This document shows, in pieces, positions 1-7,535 of a stretch of 64,000 bases of DNA (within the stretch, counting starts at the first letter, position 1; each line of letters begins with the position of its first letter). Source of the stretch: Streptomyces sp. NBC_01275 (GTDB lineage Bacteria; Actinomycetota; Actinomycetes; Streptomycetales; Streptomycetaceae). Position numbers and translations under genes: made by a program. The DNA lies in assembly GCF_026340655.1 (NCBI RefSeq), contig NZ_JAPEOZ010000001.1, positions 496,001 through 560,000 of the forward strand. The letters are read 5' to 3'. The notes below the pieces were generated by a model. That model was not told the origin of the DNA, searched no databases, and saw only the letters and a list, made by a program, of their open reading frames with translations.

Positions 1-738
1 ACGCGCGTCCTTCGCCGCCGTCACCACCGCGAACTGGGCGGGCGACAGCTTGCCGTTCAGCAGCATGTCGGACTTCGACCGCAGATATCCCATGTCCAGC
101 GGGCCGCCCGCGATCAGCCCGAAGAACGCCTCCGGATCCACGCCCAGGGCCTGGGACAGCGCCAGCACCTCGCCGGTCGCCGCGGTGGCCGCGAGCACCC
201 AGCTGTTCGCCACCAGCTTCAGCCGGGTCGCGCTTCCCGCGCCGCCGTCCTCGCCCGTCCACACCGTCCGCGCGCCCACCGCCTCCAGCACCGGCGCCAC
301 CGCCTGCCTGTGCTCGGCCGGACCGGCCGCCAGCACGGTCAGCTGCCCCGCCTCCGCGGGCTGCCGTGTCCCGAGCACCGGCGCGTCGAAGAACACCAGC
401 CCGTGCGCACCGGCGAACGCGGCCAGGTCGCCGACCGCCTCGATCCCGGCCGTCGTCGACTGCACCCACGCCGCCCCCGGACGCAGGCCTTCGGCGGCCT
501 GCTCCATCGCCTCCAGGGTGGCGGGACCGTCGTAGAGCATCGTCAGGACCACGTCCGCGCCCTCGACGGCCTCTGCGGGGGTGTCGGCGACCTGCACGCC
601 GTCGGCGGTCAGCGGCTCGGCCTTCGCCCGGGTCCGGTTCCACACGCGGACGGCATGGCCGGCCCGGGCCAGATTGCGGGCCATCGCGGCGCCCATGATG
701 CCGGTACCCAGAACACTCACGGTCAGCTTGTCGGTCAT
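1..738 (-). CDS. NAD(P)-dependent oxidoreductase, 3-hydroxyisobutyrate dehydrogenase-like (partial)
   Basis: The gene starts with ATG at 738 and runs off the left edge, so about 246 residues are visible and the extreme C-terminus is missing. A Rossmann motif GTGIMG lies at residues 11-16, and a G-x-G-x-x-x-(R)LKLVAN segment near residue 170 corresponds to the catalytic lysine/asparagine region of the beta-hydroxyacid dehydrogenase family. Members reduce or oxidise small beta-hydroxyacids (3-hydroxyisobutyrate, tartronate semialdehyde, glyoxylate), and some are imine reductases. The substrate cannot be read from the sequence. It is divergent from the lipoprotein gene at 851, with about 110 bases between them. 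Confidence 0.85.
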   Translation of the reverse strand, partial: MTDKLTVSVLGTGIMGAAMARNLARAGHAVRVWNRTRAKAEPLTADGVQVADTPAEAVEGADVVLTMLYDGPATLEAMEQAAEGLRPGAAWVQSTTAGIEAVGDLAAFAGAHGLVFFDAPVLGTRQPAEAGQLTVLAAGPAEHRQAVAPVLEAVGARTVWTGEDGGAGSATRLKLVANSWVLAATAATGEVLALSQALGVDPEAFFGLIAGGPLDMGYLRSKSDMLLNGKLSPAQFAVVTAAKDAR

Positions 739-850
739 GACGTCATCCTCTCGCTCCACACCCTCGGCCGTCACTTCGACGCAACGGCGACCGCCCCTTG
801 TCCCGTGTCCCGTGCCGCGCGACGATATGAGCCTCTCAAGGGGGTCGTGC

Positions 851-1369
851 ATGCGCATCCGGTACGCCGCCGCGGCCTGCGCAGGCGCCGCGGTGCTGGG
901 CTCGTTGACCGGCTGCACGGTGCCGGGGGCGGGCGCGATGGGCATCACGGTGACCTCGGACGGACAGCCGGTCGGCGTGCTGATGGTCTGTCACGACCAC
1001 CTCGACGGAGCCACGTTGTACACCGACACCGACACCGGTGACGACACCGAAGACGTGGCGACCTGGAGCCATCCGAAGTCCCTCACCGGCTTCACCGCCT
1101 GGCCGCTGGCCACCGGCGGCGGGGGCTGGACCATCGACAGGCCGATGCCCGCGACCCTCGAACGGCAGCGCACCTACACCCTGTACGGATGGACCGAGGA
1201 CAACTCCTGGTCGGCGAACGAAGTGACCTTCACCCTGGCCCAGTTGGCCGCGCTCACGCCGGGCCGGGTGCGCTACTACCACGCGGGGGACGGGTCGGAC
1301 TCCGATCGCGACGGCTACCGGACGGCGTCGGTCGGGGACTTCCGCGCCGACGCCTGCCGGAACAGCTGA
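851..1369 (+). CDS. small secreted lipoprotein of unknown function
   Basis: This is a 172-residue protein with a short cationic start, a hydrophobic stretch and a lipobox LTGC that places the lipidated cysteine at residue 22, so it should be anchored on the outer face of the membrane. ATG 851 was chosen because AAGGGGG lies just upstream; an ATG at 827 would add eight residues ahead of the signal peptide. The mature part is acidic with TDTDTGDDTEDV and DGSDSDRDGY segments. I do not recognise a family. It converges on the KARI gene with a 14-base gap and no visible terminator between them. Confidence 0.6.
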   Translation: MRIRYAAAACAGAAVLGSLTGCTVPGAGAMGITVTSDGQPVGVLMVCHDHLDGATLYTDTDTGDDTEDVATWSHPKSLTGFTAWPLATGGGGWTIDRPMPATLERQRTYTLYGWTEDNSWSANEVTFTLAQLAALTPGRVRYYHAGDGSDSDRDGYRTASVGDFRADACRNS

Positions 1370-1383
1370 CCCTCACCCCCCGC

Positions 1384-2937
1384 CTACGGCACGAAGATGT
1401 CCACGGACGGCCTCAGGGCGGCTGCCGAGGCCAGCGCCTGGTGGACGGGGTGGGCGTCGAAGGCCTTCAACAGGGCACTGTCCGACGGGAGTTCGGCTGC
1501 GGGGTAGGCGATCTGCTCGTAGGCGGCCTGGAAACGCGGGCCCCAGCGGCGGGCGCCGAGGCGGGCCGTACGGGAGCAGTTGTCGACCATGTGGGCGACG
1601 TCCCGGGCGTGCATGTACGGCAGCAGGGAGTCGACCGCCTCGATGACGGACTCGTTGACGATCTCCGACCAGGGGTGGCCGCGCTCGGCGAACTCGTCGA
1701 TCTGCGCGGTCATCGTGGCGACGAACACCCCGGCGGTGAACGGCTCGACGGGCAGGGCGCGTTCACCGCGGCGGGCGTGCACCCGCGGCGCCACCGCCCA
1801 CATGGGGGAACCGCCGACCCTGCTCATCGGGCGCTCGGCGAGCCGCCGTTCGGCCAGCACGACGCTGCGCAGCTCGGTGCCGTCGGCGACCTCGTCGTAG
1901 ATCTCCGCGACGATCTCCCGGGCGGGTCCGTACGTCGCCGTGTACGCGCGGTCGAAGACGTCCCGGCCGTCCGGGTCGAGGCCCTCGCGCACCGCCCGCA
2001 GTCCGGCGCGCGAGATGGTGCGGGCGATCGGGCCGGTGACGTTCTCGCAGGACCTCTCGTACGCGGTGACCTCGTCGTCCCCGGCCAGCCGGAAGCGCGC
2101 GTACAGGCTCTCGACGACGGCGTGGACGCCGCCGAGCAGGACGGCGCGCTCGCCGACGACGTCCGAGCGGTACTCGCCCTCCAGAGTGGTGCGGAAGGTG
2201 TACGGCGAGCCCAGCGCGACCGACCAGCCGAGCGCGAGGTCGGCGGCCCGGCCGTCGGGGTCGGCGTGGACGGCGAAACTGCTGTTGATCCCGGCGCCGT
2301 TGGTCTCGGCGCCCTGCTCGTAGAGGCGGCGCACGGAGTCGCCCATGCCCTTGGGGCAGACGGCGATCACCCCGTGGCCCGCCGGGAACTCGCCGCCGAT
2401 CTCCCGCAGATGGCCGAGCAGGAAGCCGTGGGACAGTCCGATGACGGCCCCGGGTTTCAACGCGGCGAAGATCTCCTCGTGGTGGGCGGCGAGCGCGGCG
2501 TCCGCGATGAGCAGGATCAGCAGGTCGCTGTCGGCGGCGACGGCGAGCCAGTCGCCCAGCGTGCCGTCCTCCTCGGTGAAGCCGTGCGCGCGGGCGTCGG
2601 CGGCCGAACGGGAACCGGGGCGCAGTCCCACGGCCACCCGGATGTCCGTGCCGGCCAGGGAGTCCCGCAGGTTGCGGGCCTGGGCGCGGCCCTGCGGGCC
2701 CCAGCCGAGCACGCCGACGCGGCGGACGCCGACGAAGGCCTTCGGCAGCAGCGGGAAGAGATGGCGTCCGCCGCGCAGGACGGTCTCGGCGCCGCCGGGC
2801 ACGTCCATCGTCTCGAGGGGGAACACGTGGGAGGTGAAAGTCGAGGTCGGGGTCGGGGTCGGAGTCGGGGTCGGAGTCGGGGTCGAGGTCGAGGTCGAGG
2901 TCGAGGTCGTCGAAGTGAGGTTCGAGGTCGCGGTCAT
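1384..2937 (-). CDS. ilvC: ketol-acid reductoisomerase, plant-type class II (long form)
   Basis: This 517-residue enzyme converts 2-acetolactate or 2-aceto-2-hydroxybutyrate, with NADPH and Mg2+, to the dihydroxy acids of valine and isoleucine synthesis. Residues from about 51 on follow the plant enzyme, not the ~330-residue class I enzyme usual in actinobacteria: RGGRHLFPLLP, the Rossmann GWGPQG at ~78-83, GLSHGFLLGH with the catalytic His, VCPKGMG with the catalytic Lys, INSSFAVH, the metal ligands in SDVVGERA and in NESVIEAVDS, and MVDNCSRTAR. Every catalytic and metal residue I can recall is present. Residues ~8-36 are a Ser/Thr/Pro micro-repeat. ATG 2937 is preceded by TACAAC and so may be leaderless; GTG 2826, just after the repeat, is an alternative start. 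It is divergent from an IlvY-like regulator. Confidence 0.9.
   Translation of the reverse strand: MTATSNLTSTTSTSTSTSTPTPTPTPTPTPTSTFTSHVFPLETMDVPGGAETVLRGGRHLFPLLPKAFVGVRRVGVLGWGPQGRAQARNLRDSLAGTDIRVAVGLRPGSRSAADARAHGFTEEDGTLGDWLAVAADSDLLILLIADAALAAHHEEIFAALKPGAVIGLSHGFLLGHLREIGGEFPAGHGVIAVCPKGMGDSVRRLYEQGAETNGAGINSSFAVHADPDGRAADLALGWSVALGSPYTFRTTLEGEYRSDVVGERAVLLGGVHAVVESLYARFRLAGDDEVTAYERSCENVTGPIARTISRAGLRAVREGLDPDGRDVFDRAYTATYGPAREIVAEIYDEVADGTELRSVVLAERRLAERPMSRVGGSPMWAVAPRVHARRGERALPVEPFTAGVFVATMTAQIDEFAERGHPWSEIVNESVIEAVDSLLPYMHARDVAHMVDNCSRTARLGARRWGPRFQAAYEQIAYPAAELPSDSALLKAFDAHPVHQALASAAALRPSVDIFVP
2840..2910. repeat. hexanucleotide micro-repeat coding the KARI N-terminus
   Basis: A run of GTCGAG, GTCGGG and GTCGGA units lies inside the 5' end of the KARI gene. 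On the coding strand it reads as alternating Thr-Ser then Thr-Pro dipeptides. It lies upstream of the first residues that align with plant KARI, so copy-number change would alter only a disordered leader and keep the frame in steps of six bases. Confidence 0.9.
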
Positions 2938-2963
2938 GGTCGAGTTGTAGGGTCCGGTCGAAT

Positions 2964-2980
2964 GTTGCGGCAAGCGCAAC
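2964..2980. promoter_or_regulatory. LysR-type (IlvY) operator candidate between ilvY and ilvC
   Basis: A perfect inverted repeat GTTGCG-N5-CGCAAC lies in the 88-base divergent intergenic region, and a further GTTGC half-site is at 2995-2999. It contains the T-N11-A type spacing expected of LysR boxes. Read toward KARI, TTGCCG inside the repeat can act as a -35 with an 18-base spacer to TACAAC near 2943-2948. The placement fits activation of ilvC by a neighbouring IlvY, as in enterobacteria. Confidence 0.55.
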
Positions 2981-3025
2981 TTGTGCAGCGATGCGTTGCG
3001 GGAACTGAAAGGCAGAGGTGAGGGC

Positions 3026-3880
3026 GTGCGGGACGACCATCGGGAGCTGCGACTGTTCCTGCATCTGGCGCAGACGCTGAACTTCGGCCGGACCAGCCTG
3101 GACTGTCACGTCAGTCCGGCGACGCTGACGCGGACCGTGCAGCGACTGGAGGCCGATCTCGGGCACCGGCTGTTCGACCGGGGGCCGCGCGGAGTGGCGC
3201 TGACGGCGGAAGGACATCGGTTCCGTGAATACGCCGTGCATGCACTGGAGTTGTGGCGCTCCTACCGGGAGGAGCACCCCGATCCGGCCGAACTCACCGG
3301 CCGCCTCACGGTGTTCGCCACGGTGACCGCCTGCCAGGCCCTGCTGCCCGACCTGTTGGCTCCGCTGCGGTCCGCCCACCCGCAGGTGCGGCTCGATCTG
3401 CGGACCGGGGACGCGGCGGCGGCGCTGGCCCGGCTCGACGAGGGCGAGGTCGACGCGGCGGTCGCGGGGATCCCCGCGCGGCTGCCGGAGTCGCTGGTCA
3501 GCCGGACCGTCGCGGTCACGGAGCTGGTGTTCGTCACCGCGCGGGACCGGCCCGACGTCCGGCTCGACGGGCCGTTCGTGCTGCCGCACCGCGGCCTGGT
3601 GCGGGAGGCGGCCGACCGCTGGCTGCGGGCGCACGGCAACACGGCCGAGGCGGTCTGCGAACCGGACGGCCACGAGGGGCTGTTGGCGCTGGTCGCCCTC
3701 GGCTGCGGCACCGGCGTGGTGCCGAGACTCGTCCTGGAGCACAGCGCGGTGCGCGACCGGCTGACGGTGGTGCCCGCCGACCCCGCGCCCGAGCCGTTGC
3801 CGATCGGCCTGTGCGTCCGACGGGCGGACCTGCGACGCCCGGCGGTGGCGGCTCTGTGGAGCCTGACGAGTCCGCCGTAA
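3026..3880 (+). CDS. ilvY: LysR-family regulator, IlvY-like
   Basis: The protein is 284 residues from GTG 3026, which follows a good AGAGGTGAGG ribosome site. It has an N-terminal winged helix (residues ~5-62) and a C-terminal effector domain. The match to enterobacterial IlvY is detailed: FLHLAQTLNFGR, VSPATLTR, VQRLEADLGHRLF, then FATVTACQALLPDL, LRTGDAAAAL, AAVAGIPARLP and ALGCGTGVVPRLVLE parallel the E. coli protein position by position. IlvY senses acetolactate/acetohydroxybutyrate and activates ilvC, and here it is likewise divergent from a class II KARI. This is an unusual regulator for an actinomycete, where branched-chain synthesis is not normally IlvY-controlled as far as I know. 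Confidence 0.82.
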   Translation: MRDDHRELRLFLHLAQTLNFGRTSLDCHVSPATLTRTVQRLEADLGHRLFDRGPRGVALTAEGHRFREYAVHALELWRSYREEHPDPAELTGRLTVFATVTACQALLPDLLAPLRSAHPQVRLDLRTGDAAAALARLDEGEVDAAVAGIPARLPESLVSRTVAVTELVFVTARDRPDVRLDGPFVLPHRGLVREAADRWLRAHGNTAEAVCEPDGHEGLLALVALGCGTGVVPRLVLEHSAVRDRLTVVPADPAPEPLPIGLCVRRADLRRPAVAALWSLTSPP

Positions 3881-3885
3881 CTTAC

Positions 3886-3915
3886 TTGACCGAGCGTTCC
3901 AGTTCGATCTAGCGT
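3886..3915 (+). promoter_or_regulatory. promoter and operator of the tetR gene (leaderless)
   Basis: TTGACC at 3886-3891 and TAGCGT at 3910-3915 are separated by 18 bases, and ATG follows seven bases after the -10 box, so the transcript should be leaderless. The sequence GACCGAGCGTTCCAG (3888-3902) overlaps the -35 and spacer. It recurs, inverted, upstream of the SDR gene at 4550-4564, which points to autoregulation. Confidence 0.65.
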
Positions 3916-3922
3916 TCACGGC

Positions 3923-4507
3923 ATGGCCAGGACCAAGGAGTTCGACCCGGACACAGCACTTCGCGCGGCCCTGGAGCTGTTCTGGCGGCGCGGCTACGAG
4001 GCCACGTCGATGGCGGACCTCGTCGAGCACCTCGGCATCGGGCGCGCCAGCATCTACGCGACCTTCGGCAACAAGCACGACCTCTACCTCAAGGCGCTGG
4101 ACCGGTACGGGGAGACCTACGATCCGGTCCTCCTGCACGAGCTGTCCCAGCCGGGGCCCGCACTGCCCGGGGTGCGCGCGGTGGTGCGGCGGTTCGCGGC
4201 CACGGCCACCGACGACACCCGGCGCACCCTGGGCTGTCTCGTCACCAACACGGCGGCGGAGCTGGCCGCGCACGACCCCTCCGCGGCCCGCCGCGTCGAG
4301 CTGAGCTGGGAGCACCTGGAGACGCTGCTGCACTCGTCGCTGGTGCGCGCGCAGGCGCAGGGCGAACTGCCGGCCGAGCGTGATCCGCGGGCGCTGGCCC
4401 GCCTGCTGCTGGTCCTGCTCCAGGGGGTGCGGGTGGTCGGCAAGGCCTCCCCGGACCCCGCGCGGGTACGGGACGCGGCGGAACAGGCGCTGACCCTGCT
4501 CGACTGA
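3923..4507 (+). CDS. TetR/AcrR-family transcriptional regulator
   Basis: This 194-residue protein has a typical TetR helix-turn-helix at residues ~10-55 (ALELFWRRGYEATSMADLVEHLGIGRASIYATFGNK in order) and a C-terminal ligand domain containing the CLVTNTAAELA segment common in the subgroup that controls adjacent oxidoreductases. It is followed on the same strand by an SDR gene, and a shared inverted motif in both promoters indicates that it represses itself and that gene. Confidence 0.9.
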   Translation: MARTKEFDPDTALRAALELFWRRGYEATSMADLVEHLGIGRASIYATFGNKHDLYLKALDRYGETYDPVLLHELSQPGPALPGVRAVVRRFAATATDDTRRTLGCLVTNTAAELAAHDPSAARRVELSWEHLETLLHSSLVRAQAQGELPAERDPRALARLLLVLLQGVRVVGKASPDPARVRDAAEQALTLLD

Positions 4508-4549
4508 CCCGTCTCCGCGACGCGGTGGGTCTGTTCATCTGACTCGAAT

Positions 4550-4564
4550 CTGGAACGACCGGTC
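4550..4564. promoter_or_regulatory. TetR operator copy upstream of the SDR gene
   Basis: CTGGAACGACCGGTC is the reverse complement of the tetR promoter site at 3888-3902 except for the two central bases (CTGGAACG-NN-CGGTC). It lies 14 bases before the SDR start, over the region that holds its ribosome site, so binding could block initiation or elongation. Confidence 0.6.
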
Positions 4565-4578
4565 CAGAAAGGACTGAC

Positions 4579-5346
4579 ATGCCCCACTCTCGTTTCTCGG
4601 GACGCACCGCCCTGATCACCGGCGGCGGCTCCGGCATAGGACGGGCCCTCGCCCTCGCGTTCGCCGCCGAGGGCGCCCGGGTGGTCGTCGCCGGACGCAC
4701 CCGCGCGGCGCTCGACGAGACGGTCGCGCTCGTCGAGGCGGCCGGCGGGACCGCGGTCGCCCACGCGGCCGACGTGGCAGTGGCCTCCGACGTGGACGGG
4801 CTCATCCGGGCGACCCTCGACCGCTTCGGCTCGCTCGACGTCGCCGTCAACAACGCGGGCGTCTTCCGGGGCGGCCTGCCGGTCGCCGACCTCTCCGAGG
4901 ACGACTGGCGGACGGTCCTCGACACCAACCTCACGGGCGTGTTCCTCGCCCTCGGGGCCGAGATACGGCAGATGCGCACCCAGCCGAACGGCGGCGCGAT
5001 CGTCAACGTGTCGTCCAACCTCGGCGTGCACCGGCAGGTGCCGGGCACCACCGCGTACGCCGCGAGCAAGGCCGCCGTCACCGCCCTCACGCGCGGGGCC
5101 GCCCTCGAACACATCGGGGACGGCGTCCGCGTCAACGCCGTCAGCCCCGGCCCGTCCGACACGTCCATGTCGCTGCGGCCCGGCGAGTCCGAGGCCGAGC
5201 GTGCCGTACGGATGAAGGAGCAGTCGCCGCTGGGCCGGGTCTCGTCGACGGACGAGGTGGCGCGGGCGGTGCTGTATCTGGCGTCCGACGACGCGGCGTC
5301 CGTCGTCGGCGCCGACCTGGTGATCGACGGCGGGGCCACCCTGTAG
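4579..5346 (+). CDS. short-chain dehydrogenase/reductase
   Basis: A 255-residue classical SDR with the cofactor motif TGGGSGIG (residues ~13-20), NNAG near 92-95, a catalytic Ser in NVSSNLG, and YAASK as the catalytic Tyr-x-x-x-Lys. The C-terminal VVGADLVIDGGATL is typical of glucose-1-dehydrogenase/3-oxoacyl-ACP reductase-like members. AAAGGA lies six bases before the ATG. Its substrate is unknown, but control by the upstream TetR suggests a role in response to a small hydrophobic compound. Confidence 0.88.
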   Translation: MPHSRFSGRTALITGGGSGIGRALALAFAAEGARVVVAGRTRAALDETVALVEAAGGTAVAHAADVAVASDVDGLIRATLDRFGSLDVAVNNAGVFRGGLPVADLSEDDWRTVLDTNLTGVFLALGAEIRQMRTQPNGGAIVNVSSNLGVHRQVPGTTAYAASKAAVTALTRGAALEHIGDGVRVNAVSPGPSDTSMSLRPGESEAERAVRMKEQSPLGRVSSTDEVARAVLYLASDDAASVVGADLVIDGGATL

Positions 5347-5439
5347 CGCCCGGACCCCGCGCCCGGAATCCGCACCCGGAATCTGCGCCGCAACCCGCGC
5401 TCAAGGCTCGCGCCCAGAGCCCGCCCCCAGAGCTCGCGC

Positions 5440-6684
5440 TCAGCCCCCGCTCAACGCCCCCAGCGGATCGTCCAGCACCGGCTGCCACGCCAACTCGGCT
5501 GCTCCGACGAGGCTGTTGTGGTCGAGGGAACAGGCGAGGAGGGGGACTCCGCCGCTGCGGCCCCACAGGCTGCGGTCGGCGACGACCGCGCGCAGCCGGC
5601 CGGGGTCGGCGTCGAGAAGGGTGCGGTGCAGACCGCCGAGGATGATGCGGTCGGGGTTGAGGATGTTCACCAGGCCCGCCAGCCCCAGGCCGAGTCGGTC
5701 GATGAGGGCCTCGGCCGCGGTGCGGACGACCGGGTCGCCGTACTCCTCGCGGATCAGCTGGTTGGCCTGCTGGAGCAGTGAACCCTCGGGGCCGGGCTCG
5801 CGGCCCGCCGTGGTGAGCAGGGCCAGCGGGTCGGCCTCGACGTCGAGGCAGCCGCGGCTGCCGCAGTGGCACGGGCGGCCCTCGGGGTTGACCGTGAGGT
5901 GGCCGACTTCGAGAGCGAGGCCCGAACTGCCCGTGTGCAGCCGCCCGTCGAGGACCAGCGCGCCCCCGACGCCCCGGTGCCCGGTGGCCACGCACAGCAG
6001 GTCGCGCGCGCCGCGTCCGGCGCCGTGCCGGTGTTCGGCGAGGGCGGCGAGGTTGACGTCGTTGGCGGCGAAGGCGGGCCCGGCGATCCCGGCGGCCCGG
6101 ACCCGCTCGGCGAAGATCTCGCGCACGGGCGAGCCCACCGGCCAGGCCAGGTGCAGCGGATTGAGCGCCAGGCCCTCGGGCTCGGTGACCGCGGACGGCA
6201 CGGCGAGCCCCGCGCCCACGCAGCGTCGGCCGGTCCGGCGGAGCAGGTCGGCGCCGGCGTCCACCGCGGCCCCGAGCACCTTGGCGGGGTCGGCGTCGAC
6301 GGCCTCGCAACTGGGCGTGGTGGCGACGATCCGCCCGCCCAGTCCGACCAGTGCGGCCCGGAAGCCGTCCGCGTGGACCTGGGCGGCCAGCACGACCGGC
6401 CCGTCCTCGGCGACCTCGAGCCGGTGCGAAGGGCGGCCCTGCGAACCGGCGGCGGCGCCGGGACGCGCGTCGACCCGGATCAGGCCCAGCGCCTCCAGTT
6501 CCGCGGCGACCGCGCCGGCCGTCGCACGGGTGACGCCGAGTTCGGCGGTGAGCACCGCGCGGGTGGGCGCCCGCCCGGTGTGCACGAGCTCCAACGCGGG
6601 TCCGAGCGCACCGCGCCCCCGGTCCAACCGCGCTCTCGAGGTGGTCCCTTCCCCCGCCGGCCGGGGGTCCGCCTTGCCGCTCAT
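5440..6684 (-). CDS. ROK-family transcriptional regulator
   Basis: The 414-residue protein has an N-terminal winged helix (residues ~25-75, TRAVLTAELGVTRATAGAVAAEL) joined to a ROK sugar-kinase-like domain. The zinc-binding ROK signature CHCGSRGC is present at about residue 270. Regulators of this group sense sugars or phosphosugars and repress carbohydrate genes. It lies 27 bases after the AlkB-like gene on the same strand. The 93 bases between its stop and the SDR stop hold only short GC-rich direct repeats (CGCACCCGGAATC-like). Confidence 0.87.
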   Translation of the reverse strand: MSGKADPRPAGEGTTSRARLDRGRGALGPALELVHTGRAPTRAVLTAELGVTRATAGAVAAELEALGLIRVDARPGAAAGSQGRPSHRLEVAEDGPVVLAAQVHADGFRAALVGLGGRIVATTPSCEAVDADPAKVLGAAVDAGADLLRRTGRRCVGAGLAVPSAVTEPEGLALNPLHLAWPVGSPVREIFAERVRAAGIAGPAFAANDVNLAALAEHRHGAGRGARDLLCVATGHRGVGGALVLDGRLHTGSSGLALEVGHLTVNPEGRPCHCGSRGCLDVEADPLALLTTAGREPGPEGSLLQQANQLIREEYGDPVVRTAAEALIDRLGLGLAGLVNILNPDRIILGGLHRTLLDADPGRLRAVVADRSLWGRSGGVPLLACSLDHNSLVGAAELAWQPVLDDPLGALSGG

Positions 6685-6711
6685 GAGGGCGAGTCTCCCA
6701 TGATCCGCTCG

Positions 6712-7434
6712 TCAGTCCGCGTCGGGGAAGCCGCTCACCCGCAGGGTGATGTTCAGCCGTCCCGTCAGACCCAGCTCGGCCGGCGCCGTGCCCGGCAGGA
6801 CGCGCGGCACCCCGTGGTAGGCCAGCCGGGACGGCCCGCCGAACACGAAGAGGTCACCGCTGCGCAGCTCGACGTCGGTGTAGGGCCGGGTGCGGCTCTC
6901 GGTGTTGCCGAAGCGGAAGACACAGCTGTCGCCGAGGCTGAGGGAGACCACGGGCGCGTCGGACTCCTCGTCCGCGTCACGGTGCATGCCCATACGGGCG
7001 TCGCCGTCGTAGAAGTTGATCAGCGCGATGTCGTAGCCATGGTCGTCGTAGCCGTAGCTGTAGCCGCCGTCGTCATAGCCGTACGCCGCCGACCGGGCCG
7101 CTTCTGGTCCGAGGACCGGTCCCAGCGCGTCGGCCACCGCGCGGCGGCCCAGCTCGCCCAGCCAGGCCGGGAAGGGTTTCACCGGCGCGCCGTCGCCGTC
7201 GACGACCGTGCGGGCGTAGGCGTACGGGTACCAGTGCCGGCCCAGACAGACCTGGCGGGCGGTCATCGTGCCGCCGCCGGGGGTGCGGACCGTGCGCAGC
7301 CCGGCCGGGGGGCGCGCCCAGAGCCGGCAGGCGTCGATCAGCTCGCGCGCGGCGGCCGGATCCAGCCAGTCGGGGACGTGCACCGCACCCGGCGCGACCT
7401 GCGTACGCTCCCGCGGAAACAGTTCGGCGTCCAT
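6712..7434 (-). CDS. alkB: AlkB-like alpha-ketoglutarate/Fe(II) dioxygenase
   Basis: A 240-residue member of the AlkB family of oxidative nucleic-acid demethylases. Visible features are a proline-rich PVKPFPAWL before the jelly roll, ALINFYDGDARMGMHRDADE with the iron-binding His-x-Asp, SLSLGDSCVFRFG, LFVFGGPSRLAYHGVPRV with the distal His, and GRLNITLRVSGF with the 2-oxoglutarate arginines. ATG 7434 is preceded by GGAGG at good distance, unlike GTG 7452. An insert just before the iron motif (YGYDDGGYSYGYDDHGYD) looks like an imperfect duplication. This family repairs 1-methyladenine and 3-methylcytosine. Confidence 0.9.
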   Translation of the reverse strand: MDAELFPRERTQVAPGAVHVPDWLDPAAARELIDACRLWARPPAGLRTVRTPGGGTMTARQVCLGRHWYPYAYARTVVDGDGAPVKPFPAWLGELGRRAVADALGPVLGPEAARSAAYGYDDGGYSYGYDDHGYDIALINFYDGDARMGMHRDADEESDAPVVSLSLGDSCVFRFGNTESRTRPYTDVELRSGDLFVFGGPSRLAYHGVPRVLPGTAPAELGLTGRLNITLRVSGFPDAD

Positions 7435-7535
7435 GCGTCCATCCTCCGCCACGGGTCCGACATCGGGGCCGACATCACTTCGACACCGGCTCCGACACCC
7501 GGTCTGAGCTGCGGCTCGGTTAGCCTTGGGCCATC

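Noticed and set aside
1189..3021. Very long plus-strand open frame opposite the KARI gene
   Set aside because: Its product is a Gly/Arg/Ala/Val-rich sequence with no motif, and the minus-strand frame has full KARI catalytic motifs. Long antisense frames are expected at this GC content, as with many others across the window.
5347..5439. Tandem repeat array between the SDR and ROK genes
   Set aside because: Only loosely repeated CGCACCCGGAATC-like and GCCCAGAGC-like stretches are seen; they are too degenerate and short to call a defined element.
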